5,939 nt of DNA from Lentisphaeria bacterium. GTDB lineage: Bacteria; Verrucomicrobiota; Lentisphaeria; Victivallales; UBA1829. This document shows positions 1-5,907 of the stretch, piece after piece. Under the pieces are notes generated by a model, which was not told the DNA's origin, searched no databases, and saw only the letters and a program-made list of their open reading frames with translations. Each line of letters opens with the position of its first letter. Position 1 is the first letter of the stretch. The position numbers were made by a program, and so were the translations under genes. Location: the NCBI GenBank assembly GCA_003526375.1, contig DPDG01000062.1:117495-123433 (forward strand), written 5' to 3'.

Positions 1-75
1 AGAATCACCTGCACCTCGGCAAACAAGCTTGCCATCCCCTAAAATATCATGGTGCAGGTGCTTCGTATCTGTCAT
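1..75 (-). CDS. Possible 5' end of a further operon gene (partial, runs off the window)
   Basis: An ATG on the minus strand at 75, 10 nt after the ispG stop, opens a frame of 25 codons with no stop up to the window edge. It begins MTDTKHLHHD and continues through GDGKLVCRGAG. The close spacing and shared direction fit a next operon member. There is no convincing Shine-Dalgarno sequence (upstream is GTAAGTAAATTTAA), although dtd in the same operon also lacks one. Third codon positions are richer in A/T than in ispG, which weakens the case or may reflect an A/T-rich gene start. I do not recognise the protein. A second open frame starts at an ATG at 35, directly abutting an AGGGG, but zero spacing makes it less likely. 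The region also holds an inverted repeat. Confidence 0.42.
   Translation of the reverse strand, partial: MTDTKHLHHDILGDGKLVCRGAGDS
6..60. repeat. Nested inverted repeat downstream of ispG
   Basis: CACCTGCACC at 6-15 is a perfect 10-bp inverted match to GGTGCAGGTG at 51-60. Within the 35-nt loop, GGCAA (18-22) pairs with TTGCC (29-33) around a 6-nt loop. As RNA this could form a long stem with an inner hairpin. There is no T-run after it on the minus strand, so it does not look like an intrinsic terminator. It overlaps the possible partial gene and may be chance base pairing within coding sequence. Confidence 0.5.
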
Positions 76-85
76 TTAAATTTAC

Positions 86-1198
86 TTACAACTCGACAGC
101 TTTCAGGATTTCGTCTTCCAGCATTTTGACGGCCTCCTCCTCCGGGAGGATTGCAAATTTTACACCGGACTTGAACAGGACAAGCTCACCGCCGGCGGCA
201 CCGCCGGCAATGCCGATATCGGCATCGGACGCCTCCCCGGGGCCATTGACGGCACACCCCATCACCGCCACTTTGCGCAGATTGATTCTCCTGCCGTCCG
301 CTTTGATCGAATCAATGAAATTCTCCACGCGGGAAACAAGGGAAATCAAATCGTAAGAGGTTCGCCCGCAGGTCGGGCAGGATACGATTTCAGGCGATGA
401 AGCACGCAGCCCGGCTGCTTCCAGAATCGCTTTCGCCGCACGGATTTCCTCCACGGGGGGGGCGCTCAAACTCACACGGATCGTATCTCCGATGCCGTCC
501 AGAAGAAGCGAACCGATTCCGACGGCGGACTTGATCGCCCCGCGGAATGCGGTTCCGGCTTCCGTCACGCCGAGATGCAGCGGCAGATCCGAACGGGAGG
601 AGAACATACGGTATGCGGCAACCGTTACGGGAACGGAGCTGGCTTTCAAGGAAACTTTGATCCGGTCGAAACCGAACTTCTCCAGAATCTTCACCTGCTC
701 GAAAGCGGCTTCGACAAGCGACTCCGCCATAGCGTCGTCACGCGTCATGCCGCTGCGCATTTTCGACTCCAGCAACCCTTTCGGCAGACTGCCGGAATTG
801 GCTCCGACACGAATCGGAACGCCCGCTTCCCCAGCCGCCTCCGCGACTCTTTCCGCACGGTCGGAACCGCCGATATTGCCGGGGTTGATTCTGACGGCAT
901 GGACGCCGGCTTTGATCGAAGCAATCGCCAGGCGGTAGTCGAAATGAATATCCGCAATCACCGGTATGGGAGTTTTTGCGAGGATCTCATGAAGCGCCTC
1001 CACGGCTTTCATGTCGGGAACCGTCACACGGATGATCTGGCATCCCGCGCGATACACCTCGTGAATCTGCGCCAGCGTCGCCGCGGCATCCCGCGTGTCG
1101 GTATTCGTCATGGACTGAATCGAAACCGGAGCTCCGCCCCCGACAGCAACGGAACCGACCTTAATTTGCTTTGACGGGTTCCGCCTTGACATTGACAT
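86..1198 (-). CDS. ispG: 4-hydroxy-3-methylbut-2-en-1-yl diphosphate synthase (IspG/GcpE)
   Basis: A cytoplasmic [4Fe-4S] enzyme that reductively opens methylerythritol 2,4-cyclodiphosphate to HMBPP, the penultimate MEP-pathway step, using flavodoxin or ferredoxin electrons. It has 370 residues, the short two-domain bacterial form (E. coli 372), without the extra central domain of plant and some bacterial enzymes. The N-terminal TIM-barrel part is recognised by VGSVAVGGGAPVSIQSMTNT (14-33), PVIADIHFDYRLA (79-91), VRINPGNIG (102-110) and RVGANSGSLP (130-139). The C-terminal domain holds the cluster ligands: CPTC (Cys274, Cys277), Cys315 in MGCAVNGPGEA (313-323), and Glu322, the fourth ligand. 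The gap between the second and third cysteines (37 residues) is longer than in E. coli (31). The start at 1198 is chosen from an AGGAG at 7 nt; Met3 is an alternative. It begins inside rseP, so translation is probably coupled. A C8 run (minus strand) lies at 455-462. Confidence 0.97.
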   Translation of the reverse strand: MSMSRRNPSKQIKVGSVAVGGGAPVSIQSMTNTDTRDAAATLAQIHEVYRAGCQIIRVTVPDMKAVEALHEILAKTPIPVIADIHFDYRLAIASIKAGVHAVRINPGNIGGSDRAERVAEAAGEAGVPIRVGANSGSLPKGLLESKMRSGMTRDDAMAESLVEAAFEQVKILEKFGFDRIKVSLKASSVPVTVAAYRMFSSRSDLPLHLGVTEAGTAFRGAIKSAVGIGSLLLDGIGDTIRVSLSAPPVEEIRAAKAILEAAGLRASSPEIVSCPTCGRTSYDLISLVSRVENFIDSIKADGRRINLRKVAVMGCAVNGPGEASDADIGIAGGAAGGELVLFKSGVKFAILPEEEAVKMLEDEILKAVEL

Positions 1199-2858
1199 TC
1201 TGAGACTCCTGTTCCACGTTTTCCGTTTTCTGCTCCCCGTCCTTTTCCATGGACCTGATCAGCGGCGTCGCCAGCTTTTTCACGTCATAGAACGAGACGA
1301 ACAGCATGAAACTGACCAGCAGCACCACGAAACCGATCGTAATGGGCTCCAGAATCTTCTGCGGCATCGGACGCCGGAAAATGATCTCAAGGAGAGCCAG
1401 CACGATATGACCGCCGTCCAGCACCGGAATCGGCAGGAGATTCAGCAGTCCGAGATTGAATGTAATCAGAACCACCAGCATCAATCCCTGAATCACGGAA
1501 CCGTAATACACGGACGTGTAAAGATACCTGCCGATGCCGATCGGACCGCTCATGTGTTTAGGTTCGATCGTGGTGTATTTCTCCGTCAGGTTCAGCTTCT
1601 TCCCGATGCTGACGCCGATACCGCGCAGAGACTTCCACGTCATGACGATCACATTCTCGAACTGCGCCCACGGCGTAGGATGGGTCAGCATCGCAAAATT
1701 CACTCCCGTCAAGGCGTAATATCTGACATAAACCGGAGTGATATCCGTCTCCAGTCTCCTGCCGTCACGCTCATAAACGGCTTTGAGCGTCTTTCCCTGC
1801 GTCTTGTCTATGACGGAACGGACATCGGATATCTCATTGATCTTTGTTCCGTCCAGCGAAACAATCCGGTCGCCCTTTTTCAGTCCCGCCTTTTCGAGCG
1901 GAGACCCTTTCGGCACCCGCAGCAAAGGATTTTCACTCATACGCAGATAGTAACCTCCCTCACTGCCGTCGGACTCCTTGAGGAGAGTCGGTTTGACGTC
2001 CTTGAACACCAGTTCCCTGCCGTCACGCAGAACGGTAAGCGTCATCGGCTTTCCATTGCTCTCGAACAACAGGATCGAAGAGAGGTCTCCGAGTTCATTG
2101 ATCTTCCTGCCGTCCACCAGAATCAGGCGGTCACCGCTTTTAATGCCGAGTTCCGCGAGCTGAGAATTTTTCTCCGGATAGAGGTAAACCGGAATCTTCG
2201 GGAAAAAGAACGGGTAAGCGATCCCCTCCTCCGGGCTGATTTTCTTATTGACGGCGGGGAAGTAGGAAACTTCAAACTCTTTGCCGTCGCGCTTCACGCC
2301 CAGCTTCACTTCACCGATCGTGAAAAGAATCTTGCTGACAAAACCGTTCCATGTGGTATCGAAAGTCTCGCCGTTCAATTTATAAATCACGTCGCCTGTC
2401 CGCAAACCGGCATTGTATTCGGGACTCTTTTCTTCAATGCTCTCCACCTCGATCTCTTTCAAGGTGGGCGTATCCTGCGGCACGCCGCAAATCCAGATCA
2501 CAGTCCCCAGCGCAAAACCGAACAGAATATTGAACAGAGGTCCCGCGACCACCGCGATCATACGGTCCAGAGGTTTCGCTTTCGGCAAAGGTTTGCCGTC
2601 CTCATCCAGTGCCTCGCCGCTGGCGTCAACCTGCGGAATCTCCACATATCCGCCGAACGGAATCCAGCCGATCCGGTATTCGACCCCGCCGATCTTCTTA
2701 CTCCATATCTTGCGGAATCCGATGGAAAACGCAATCACATGCAGCCCGCGCCATTTTGCTGCCAGAAAATGCCCCAGCTCATGAATAAAAATGCAAAAGC
2801 CGAAAAAGAACACCATAAAGGCGACTGCGCCGATTTTCAATAAAATATCACCTAACAT
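1161..2858 (-). CDS. rseP: RseP-type site-2 intramembrane zinc protease with three PDZ modules
   Basis: A membrane metalloprotease of family M50B that cuts transmembrane segments of anti-sigma factors and/or remnant signal peptides. It has 565 residues against about 450 for E. coli RseP. TM1 is at about 8-30 and carries the zinc motif HELGH (26-30). The membrane-associated region GWIPFGGYV (64-72) follows, then TM2 at about 101-124 with AGPLFN (105-110). Three PDZ-like modules come next, marked by GLRTGD (151-156), GIKSGD (238-243) and GLKKGD (325-330), each ending in a strand with RDG followed by K or R (near 190, 278 and 364). Then come MSGPIGI (436-442), TM3 at about 455-478 leading into NLLPIPVLDGGH (473-484) with the third zinc ligand Asp481, and TM4 at about 505-524. 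The last 30 residues are a charged Glu/Gln/Lys tail. All catalytic elements are present. Its stop lies inside ispG (38-nt overlap). The substrate is unknown; no anti-sigma gene is in the window. Confidence 0.96.
   Translation of the reverse strand: MLGDILLKIGAVAFMVFFFGFCIFIHELGHFLAAKWRGLHVIAFSIGFRKIWSKKIGGVEYRIGWIPFGGYVEIPQVDASGEALDEDGKPLPKAKPLDRMIAVVAGPLFNILFGFALGTVIWICGVPQDTPTLKEIEVESIEEKSPEYNAGLRTGDVIYKLNGETFDTTWNGFVSKILFTIGEVKLGVKRDGKEFEVSYFPAVNKKISPEEGIAYPFFFPKIPVYLYPEKNSQLAELGIKSGDRLILVDGRKINELGDLSSILLFESNGKPMTLTVLRDGRELVFKDVKPTLLKESDGSEGGYYLRMSENPLLRVPKGSPLEKAGLKKGDRIVSLDGTKINEISDVRSVIDKTQGKTLKAVYERDGRRLETDITPVYVRYYALTGVNFAMLTHPTPWAQFENVIVMTWKSLRGIGVSIGKKLNLTEKYTTIEPKHMSGPIGIGRYLYTSVYYGSVIQGLMLVVLITFNLGLLNLLPIPVLDGGHIVLALLEIIFRRPMPQKILEPITIGFVVLLVSFMLFVSFYDVKKLATPLIRSMEKDGEQKTENVEQESQNVNVKAEPVKAN
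1206..1210 (-). promoter_or_regulatory. Ribosome binding site of ispG inside rseP
   Basis: The minus strand reads AGGAG, 7 nt before the ATG at 1198, within the coding sequence of the RseP tail. The next in-frame ATG (1192) would be 13 nt away, so this site decides for the longer ispG start and confirms the overlap with rseP. Confidence 0.75.
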
Positions 2859-2865
2859 CCATTAT

Positions 2866-2870
2866 CTCCT
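2866..2870 (-). promoter_or_regulatory. Ribosome binding site of rseP
   Basis: The minus strand reads AGGAG (within AAAGGAG), 7 nt before the ATG at 2858, in the 32-nt gap after the GNAT gene. A nearby out-of-frame ATG at 2862 sits only 3 nt from the AGGAG, so 2858 is the better start. Confidence 0.75.
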
Positions 2871-2890
2871 TTCACACAGTTTACTCTAAT

Positions 2891-3364
2891 TCACTTTTGA
2901 CCGCTTGCAACCAAAGATTGCAAAAAACGAAAATAATTCATCAGGTGAGTCCTGTCCCAGCCTGTTTTTTCATAGAATTTCCGGGCAGGCAGATTCGTCT
3001 CATCGCAAAGAAGCTGCATCCGGGTGATGCCGCGCCCGCGCGCCCACCGCTCCGCCTCCTCAAGAAAACGGCGCCCGATTCCGCATTTGCGGAACTCACG
3101 GCTTACGACGATATCTTCGATCATTGCCGAAAGACCGCCCTCCGCCGTGGAAATCAGCGTTTGGACACTGCACGTGCCCACAATGTTCCCTTCATGCTCG
3201 GCGGCAAGCAGCAGACACCCCGGATTTTCCAGAATCATCCGGAGAGCACGCATCTGTTTCCCGCGATCCGGCTCGAAGTCCACTTCAAGCGACAAAAGTT
3301 CATGAAGCATCTCCACCATCGGCGGCAAGTCGCTTTCCACGGCTCTGCGGATCACGATATTCAT
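2891..3364 (-). CDS. GNAT-family N-acetyltransferase
   Basis: A 157-residue single-domain GCN5-related acetyltransferase, the usual size for the family. It would transfer the acetyl group of acetyl-CoA to an amine; the acceptor cannot be told from the sequence. The N-terminal strand IRRAVESDLPPMVEML (5-20) is the typical opening. Motif A is IEDIVVSREFRKCGIG (82-97), containing the acetyl-CoA pyrophosphate-binding RKCGIG (92-97), followed by the helix RRFLEEAERWA. The motif B region is DETNLPARKFYEKTGW (121-136), with the common Asn-x-x-Ala-x-x-x-Tyr pattern. No signal peptide or membrane segment is visible, so it should be cytoplasmic. It lies between dxr and rseP, genes that are often direct neighbours, and is coupled to dxr by ATGA. 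It does not resemble RimI strongly enough for me to name it. A 32-nt gap separates it from rseP. Confidence 0.92.
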   Translation of the reverse strand: MNIVIRRAVESDLPPMVEMLHELLSLEVDFEPDRGKQMRALRMILENPGCLLLAAEHEGNIVGTCSVQTLISTAEGGLSAMIEDIVVSREFRKCGIGRRFLEEAERWARGRGITRMQLLCDETNLPARKFYEKTGWDRTHLMNYFRFLQSLVASGQK

Positions 3365-4512
3365 CCATTCACCTCAATCGATGCCGCTTTCACACGCGCC
3401 CAGCGGTCCGCCTCCAGAATATCGTCCAACCCGGCGTTTTCCACGGTCCGGTGCGCCTGCATCGTCTTTTCAATCACGTTCCAGATTCCGGTAAAACCGA
3501 TTCCGCCTTTCCTGAACCGCTCGAAAGCAACCTCATTCGCCGCATTCATGACACAGGGCATCGTTCCTCCCGCCCTCAACGCCTCTCGCGCAAAGCCCAA
3601 AGACGGAAAACGTTCCGTATCCGGCGCCTCGAACTCCAGCGTGCCGACTTTCGACAGGTTCAGTTTCTCCAGTCCTCCGGGGCAGCGCTCCGGACAGGTA
3701 AACGCATACTGGATCGGGAAACGCATGTCCGGCACGCTCATCTGCGCCATAATCACGCCGTCCGTGAACTCAACCATGGAATGGACAATCGACTGCGGAT
3801 GAATCACCACGTCAATCCGATGCTCCGGACAGTCAAACAGAAAAGAAGCCTCAACCATTTCCAGCGCCTTGTTCATCAGGGTCGCGGAGTCAATCGTGAC
3901 CTTCTGCCCCATCGACCACGTCGGATGCGCCAGAGCGCGTTCCCATGTCGCGTTCTTCATCTCCTCCGGCGACGCCTTGCGGAACGGACCGCCGCTCGCA
4001 GTAAGGATCAGACGCTCCACATTCGCAGGCGCACGGCTTCCGAGACACTGAAAAATGGCGCTGTGTTCACTGTCCACCGGAATCAGGCGCGTATGATATC
4101 GCTTCACCATCGGCATGACCACCGATCCCGCCATGACCAGCACCTCTTTACTGGCAAGCGCAATCTCCCTGCCCGCCTTGAGAGCCTCCATGACGGGAAT
4201 CAGCCCGCCGGTTCCGACGATCGAACAGAGCACCATATCGACGTTGTCCGCACGCACAATCTCAAGAATCCCCTCAAGCCCGGCAAGCGCCCGGCAATGT
4301 CCCGGCAAAGCGGCGGAAAGCTGATCCCGCATCTTCGGCTCCGCAATGCAGGCATAGGAACAGCCGAGCTTTTCCGCCTGCTCCGCCAACGCCGCCGCAT
4401 TGGTTTTCGCGGCAACGCCGACCACCTGCACACGATCGCGCAAGGCTTCCGCCACCCGGCAGGCATTCCGCCCGACCGAACCCGTCGAACCGAGGATCAC
4501 AACCCGTTTCAT
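3361..4512 (-). CDS. dxr: 1-deoxy-D-xylulose 5-phosphate reductoisomerase
   Basis: A cytoplasmic NADPH- and divalent-metal-dependent enzyme converting DXP to 2-C-methyl-D-erythritol 4-phosphate, the first committed step of the MEP isoprenoid pathway and the fosmidomycin target. At 383 residues it is slightly short of the E. coli protein (398). Visible in order: the nucleotide-binding loop GSTGSVG (8-14); ALASKEVLV (118-126), where the commoner form is LANKE; the metal ligands in DSEH (Asp147, Glu149); SGGPF (173-177), with Ser173 at the phosphate site; HPTWSMGQK (196-204), with His196; NKALEMVEA (214-222), giving Asn214, Lys215 and the third metal ligand Glu218; HPQS (238-241); and MNAANEVAF (322-330). 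All metal and substrate ligands known from E. coli Dxr appear present, so it should be active. The start has a strong Shine-Dalgarno sequence and overlaps the dtd stop by ATGA; its own stop overlaps the next start the same way. It is co-oriented with ispG of the same pathway. Confidence 0.97.
   Translation of the reverse strand: MKRVVILGSTGSVGRNACRVAEALRDRVQVVGVAAKTNAAALAEQAEKLGCSYACIAEPKMRDQLSAALPGHCRALAGLEGILEIVRADNVDMVLCSIVGTGGLIPVMEALKAGREIALASKEVLVMAGSVVMPMVKRYHTRLIPVDSEHSAIFQCLGSRAPANVERLILTASGGPFRKASPEEMKNATWERALAHPTWSMGQKVTIDSATLMNKALEMVEASFLFDCPEHRIDVVIHPQSIVHSMVEFTDGVIMAQMSVPDMRFPIQYAFTCPERCPGGLEKLNLSKVGTLEFEAPDTERFPSLGFAREALRAGGTMPCVMNAANEVAFERFRKGGIGFTGIWNVIEKTMQAHRTVENAGLDDILEADRWARVKAASIEVNG
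3370..3375 (-). promoter_or_regulatory. Ribosome binding site of the GNAT gene
   Basis: The minus strand reads GAGGTG, 5 nt before the ATG at 3364 and inside the last codons of dxr. Together with the ATGA stop/start overlap it supports coupled translation and fixes the start. Confidence 0.65.
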
Positions 4513-4967
4513 ACGCCGACTCCCCCCCTGCTTTCCAGCAGGAACGTCACGGGGCCGTCATTGAAAATCTTCACCTTCATGTCCGCGCCGAAACGTCCGG
4601 TCTGAACCTTCGCAACATTCTGCTGTTTCATGAGTTCCACAAAACGCTCATATAATTTCTCCGCGACTGCGGGGTCTGCGGCGTCACTGAATCCGGGGCG
4701 CCGCCCCTTGCGGCAGTCGCCGTAAAGCGTGAACTGCGAAATGACCAGCGCCCCGCCGCCGATATCCAGCAGAGAGAGATTCATCTTGTCGTTTTCATCG
4801 CAGAAGATACGCAGATTCGCGCATTTCTCGGCAAGATAGACCGCATCCCTCTCCGTATCGCCATGCGTGACACCAAACAGGATCACAAGCCCCCTGCCGA
4901 TACTTCCGATGACTTCGCCGTCAACGGAGACGGAACCTTCGGTCACTCTTTGAACCAACGCCTTCAT
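4509..4967 (-). CDS. dtd: D-aminoacyl-tRNA deacylase (DTD)
   Basis: A cytoplasmic proofreading enzyme that hydrolyses D-amino acids (and glycine mischarged on tRNA-Ala) from tRNA, recycling the tRNA. It has 152 residues, close to the usual ~145-150. The N-terminus MKALVQRVTEGSVSV is typical of the family. The active-site motif SQFTLYGD is at 77-84, followed by a basic loop with KGRRPGF (87-93), and the Gly-cisPro motif is in NDGPVTF (136-142). These are the two signature motifs of bacterial DTD. The gene starts 5 nt after the DUF4886 stop and has no clear Shine-Dalgarno sequence (upstream is AAGAAATAATTCTC), so coupling to the upstream gene is likely. Its stop overlaps the dxr start as ATGA. 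The last residues (RGGVGV) come from a G7 run that also forms the dxr ribosome binding site. It has no known direct link to isoprenoid synthesis, so its presence probably reflects operon packing. Confidence 0.95.
   Translation of the reverse strand: MKALVQRVTEGSVSVDGEVIGSIGRGLVILFGVTHGDTERDAVYLAEKCANLRIFCDENDKMNLSLLDIGGGALVISQFTLYGDCRKGRRPGFSDAADPAVAEKLYERFVELMKQQNVAKVQTGRFGADMKVKIFNDGPVTFLLESRGGVGV
4520..4529 (-). promoter_or_regulatory. Ribosome binding site of dxr, containing a G7 run
   Basis: The minus strand reads AGGGGGGGAG, with the GGAG end 7 nt before the dxr ATG at 4512. It lies wholly within the last codons of dtd. It supports the dxr start, and the ATGA overlap suggests re-initiation by ribosomes finishing dtd. 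Confidence 0.7.
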
Positions 4968-4972
4968 GAGAA

Positions 4973-5893
4973 TTATTTCTTGGCCTGCGGAAAAGTGTCA
5001 AGCGCTTCCTGAGCACACTGCTGAAGGAATTCCGCGTCGCTCTTTCCGATCATGTTCGGGATAAACTTGACGTCAGAAGTCTTCCTCCCGTACAATGCGG
5101 CAAACCAGAGACACGCCTGCAAATAATCGCCGCGGGCATTCAGGTGCGGCGCATCGCATGCGATATACATTTCACCGGTCTTTCTGTTCTTATACCAGTA
5201 AAACTTGCCGACGACATCCCCAGCCTGCGGCGGCAGATCGGGCCATCTCAAAGTTTTCAGGATTGCGGGGTCATAGCTCTTGAATTTTTCGCTGTCGGGT
5301 GTCTTTGCACGGGTCAACTGAACGGCGGCGCCGGTCGGAATCACGCGAAGCTGATATTTCTTCGCAAGGTCTCTGTAACATTTTGTCAGGCGGTCATACA
5401 TTTCCGTCTGTCCGATTTTCCAGTTTTTGAAACGGCCGTCGTCAATACGGTATGACCACGTCTGCTGAATCACGATTTCCGCCTGCGGGGCGAGTTCGCG
5501 GATCAATTTAATCAGGTTCTCAGCATAAGGCTCATAGGATTCCGGCTTCCAGCTTTGGTAACTCCCCTGCTGAATCGTCACGACATCCCATTTTTTCGAG
5601 GTCAGGATTTCCCGCAGGGTGCGTTTCTTCCTGCTCCAGCCGTAAGGCTTGTAATTCGGGTCCTTTTCCGCTTTCTGATGTTCATTCCAGTGGCGTTCCA
5701 GCGTACAGCCGCCGATATTCGCGCGGTCCATTTCGATTTTACAGCCGGGGACGGATTTCACAACGGACGGAAGGTAATGAAACGCACTGTCGGCAAAACT
5801 GTTGCCGATCGTCAAAACCTTCAGTTCTTTCGCGGAACAGACCATCGCCGCCGCAAGAACGGCAGCCAAAGCAATTTTCTTCAAACACTGCAT
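4973..5893 (-). CDS. Secreted SGNH-hydrolase-like protein (DUF4886 type)
   Basis: A 306-residue protein, probably exported. Residues 1-21 look like a signal peptide: KK at 5-6, a hydrophobic Ala/Leu/Val stretch at 7-18, and a likely signal peptidase I site after CSA (residue 21). No lipobox is visible. The mature part opens with a strand and the motif GNSFADS (30-36), a GDSL-like block I whose Ser32 would be the nucleophile. A conserved-looking Gly pair (61-62) fits block II, and DAPH (247-250) fits the catalytic Asp-x-x-His of block V. The usual block III GxND is absent; IQQGSY (107-112) sits where it would be expected. This pattern matches my recollection of DUF4886, a family of unknown substrate in the SGNH superfamily, often seen in gut polysaccharide degraders. 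An esterase/deacetylase role on a carbohydrate is inference. The start is supported by AAGGAG 8 nt upstream. It is the first gene of the run and the only one with a clear export signal. Confidence 0.78.
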   Translation of the reverse strand: MQCLKKIALAAVLAAAMVCSAKELKVLTIGNSFADSAFHYLPSVVKSVPGCKIEMDRANIGGCTLERHWNEHQKAEKDPNYKPYGWSRKKRTLREILTSKKWDVVTIQQGSYQSWKPESYEPYAENLIKLIRELAPQAEIVIQQTWSYRIDDGRFKNWKIGQTEMYDRLTKCYRDLAKKYQLRVIPTGAAVQLTRAKTPDSEKFKSYDPAILKTLRWPDLPPQAGDVVGKFYWYKNRKTGEMYIACDAPHLNARGDYLQACLWFAALYGRKTSDVKFIPNMIGKSDAEFLQQCAQEALDTFPQAKK

Positions 5894-5901
5894 ATTACTT
5901 A

Positions 5902-5907
5902 CTCCTT
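5902..5907 (-). promoter_or_regulatory. Ribosome binding site of the DUF4886 gene
   Basis: The minus strand reads AAGGAG, within AGAAGGAG, 8 nt before the ATG at 5893. The spacing is good and it fixes this start. Upstream lies an AT-rich stretch with a TAAAAT that could be a -10 element, but no matching -35 fits in the bases available before the window ends, so no promoter is called. Confidence 0.75.

Noticed and set aside
6..60. Intrinsic terminator after ispG
   Set aside because: The inverted repeat has a 35-nt loop and no following T-run on the minus strand, and an open frame continues through it.
1741..2620. Recurrent CTGCCGTC / TTGCCGTC strings along rseP
   Set aside because: They are the reverse complement of codons for the Asp-Gly-Arg/Lys turns of the PDZ strands (plus one DGK in the loop before TM2), so they reflect repeated protein motifs rather than a DNA repeat or binding site.
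1407..2843. Open frame of 478 codons on the plus strand opposite rseP
   Set aside because: It is wholly antisense to a gene with clear catalytic motifs, is rich in His, Arg and Gln as expected for shadow frames, and shows no recognisable domain.
2897..3802. Open frame of 301 codons on the plus strand opposite the GNAT gene and dxr
   Set aside because: Antisense to two recognised genes, with low-complexity shadow composition and no motif.
3124..4605. Open frame of 493 codons on the plus strand opposite the GNAT gene, dxr and the end of dtd
   Set aside because: It crosses the boundaries of three well-supported minus-strand genes, is very Arg/His/Ser/Pro-rich, and has no family features; it is a codon-bias shadow.
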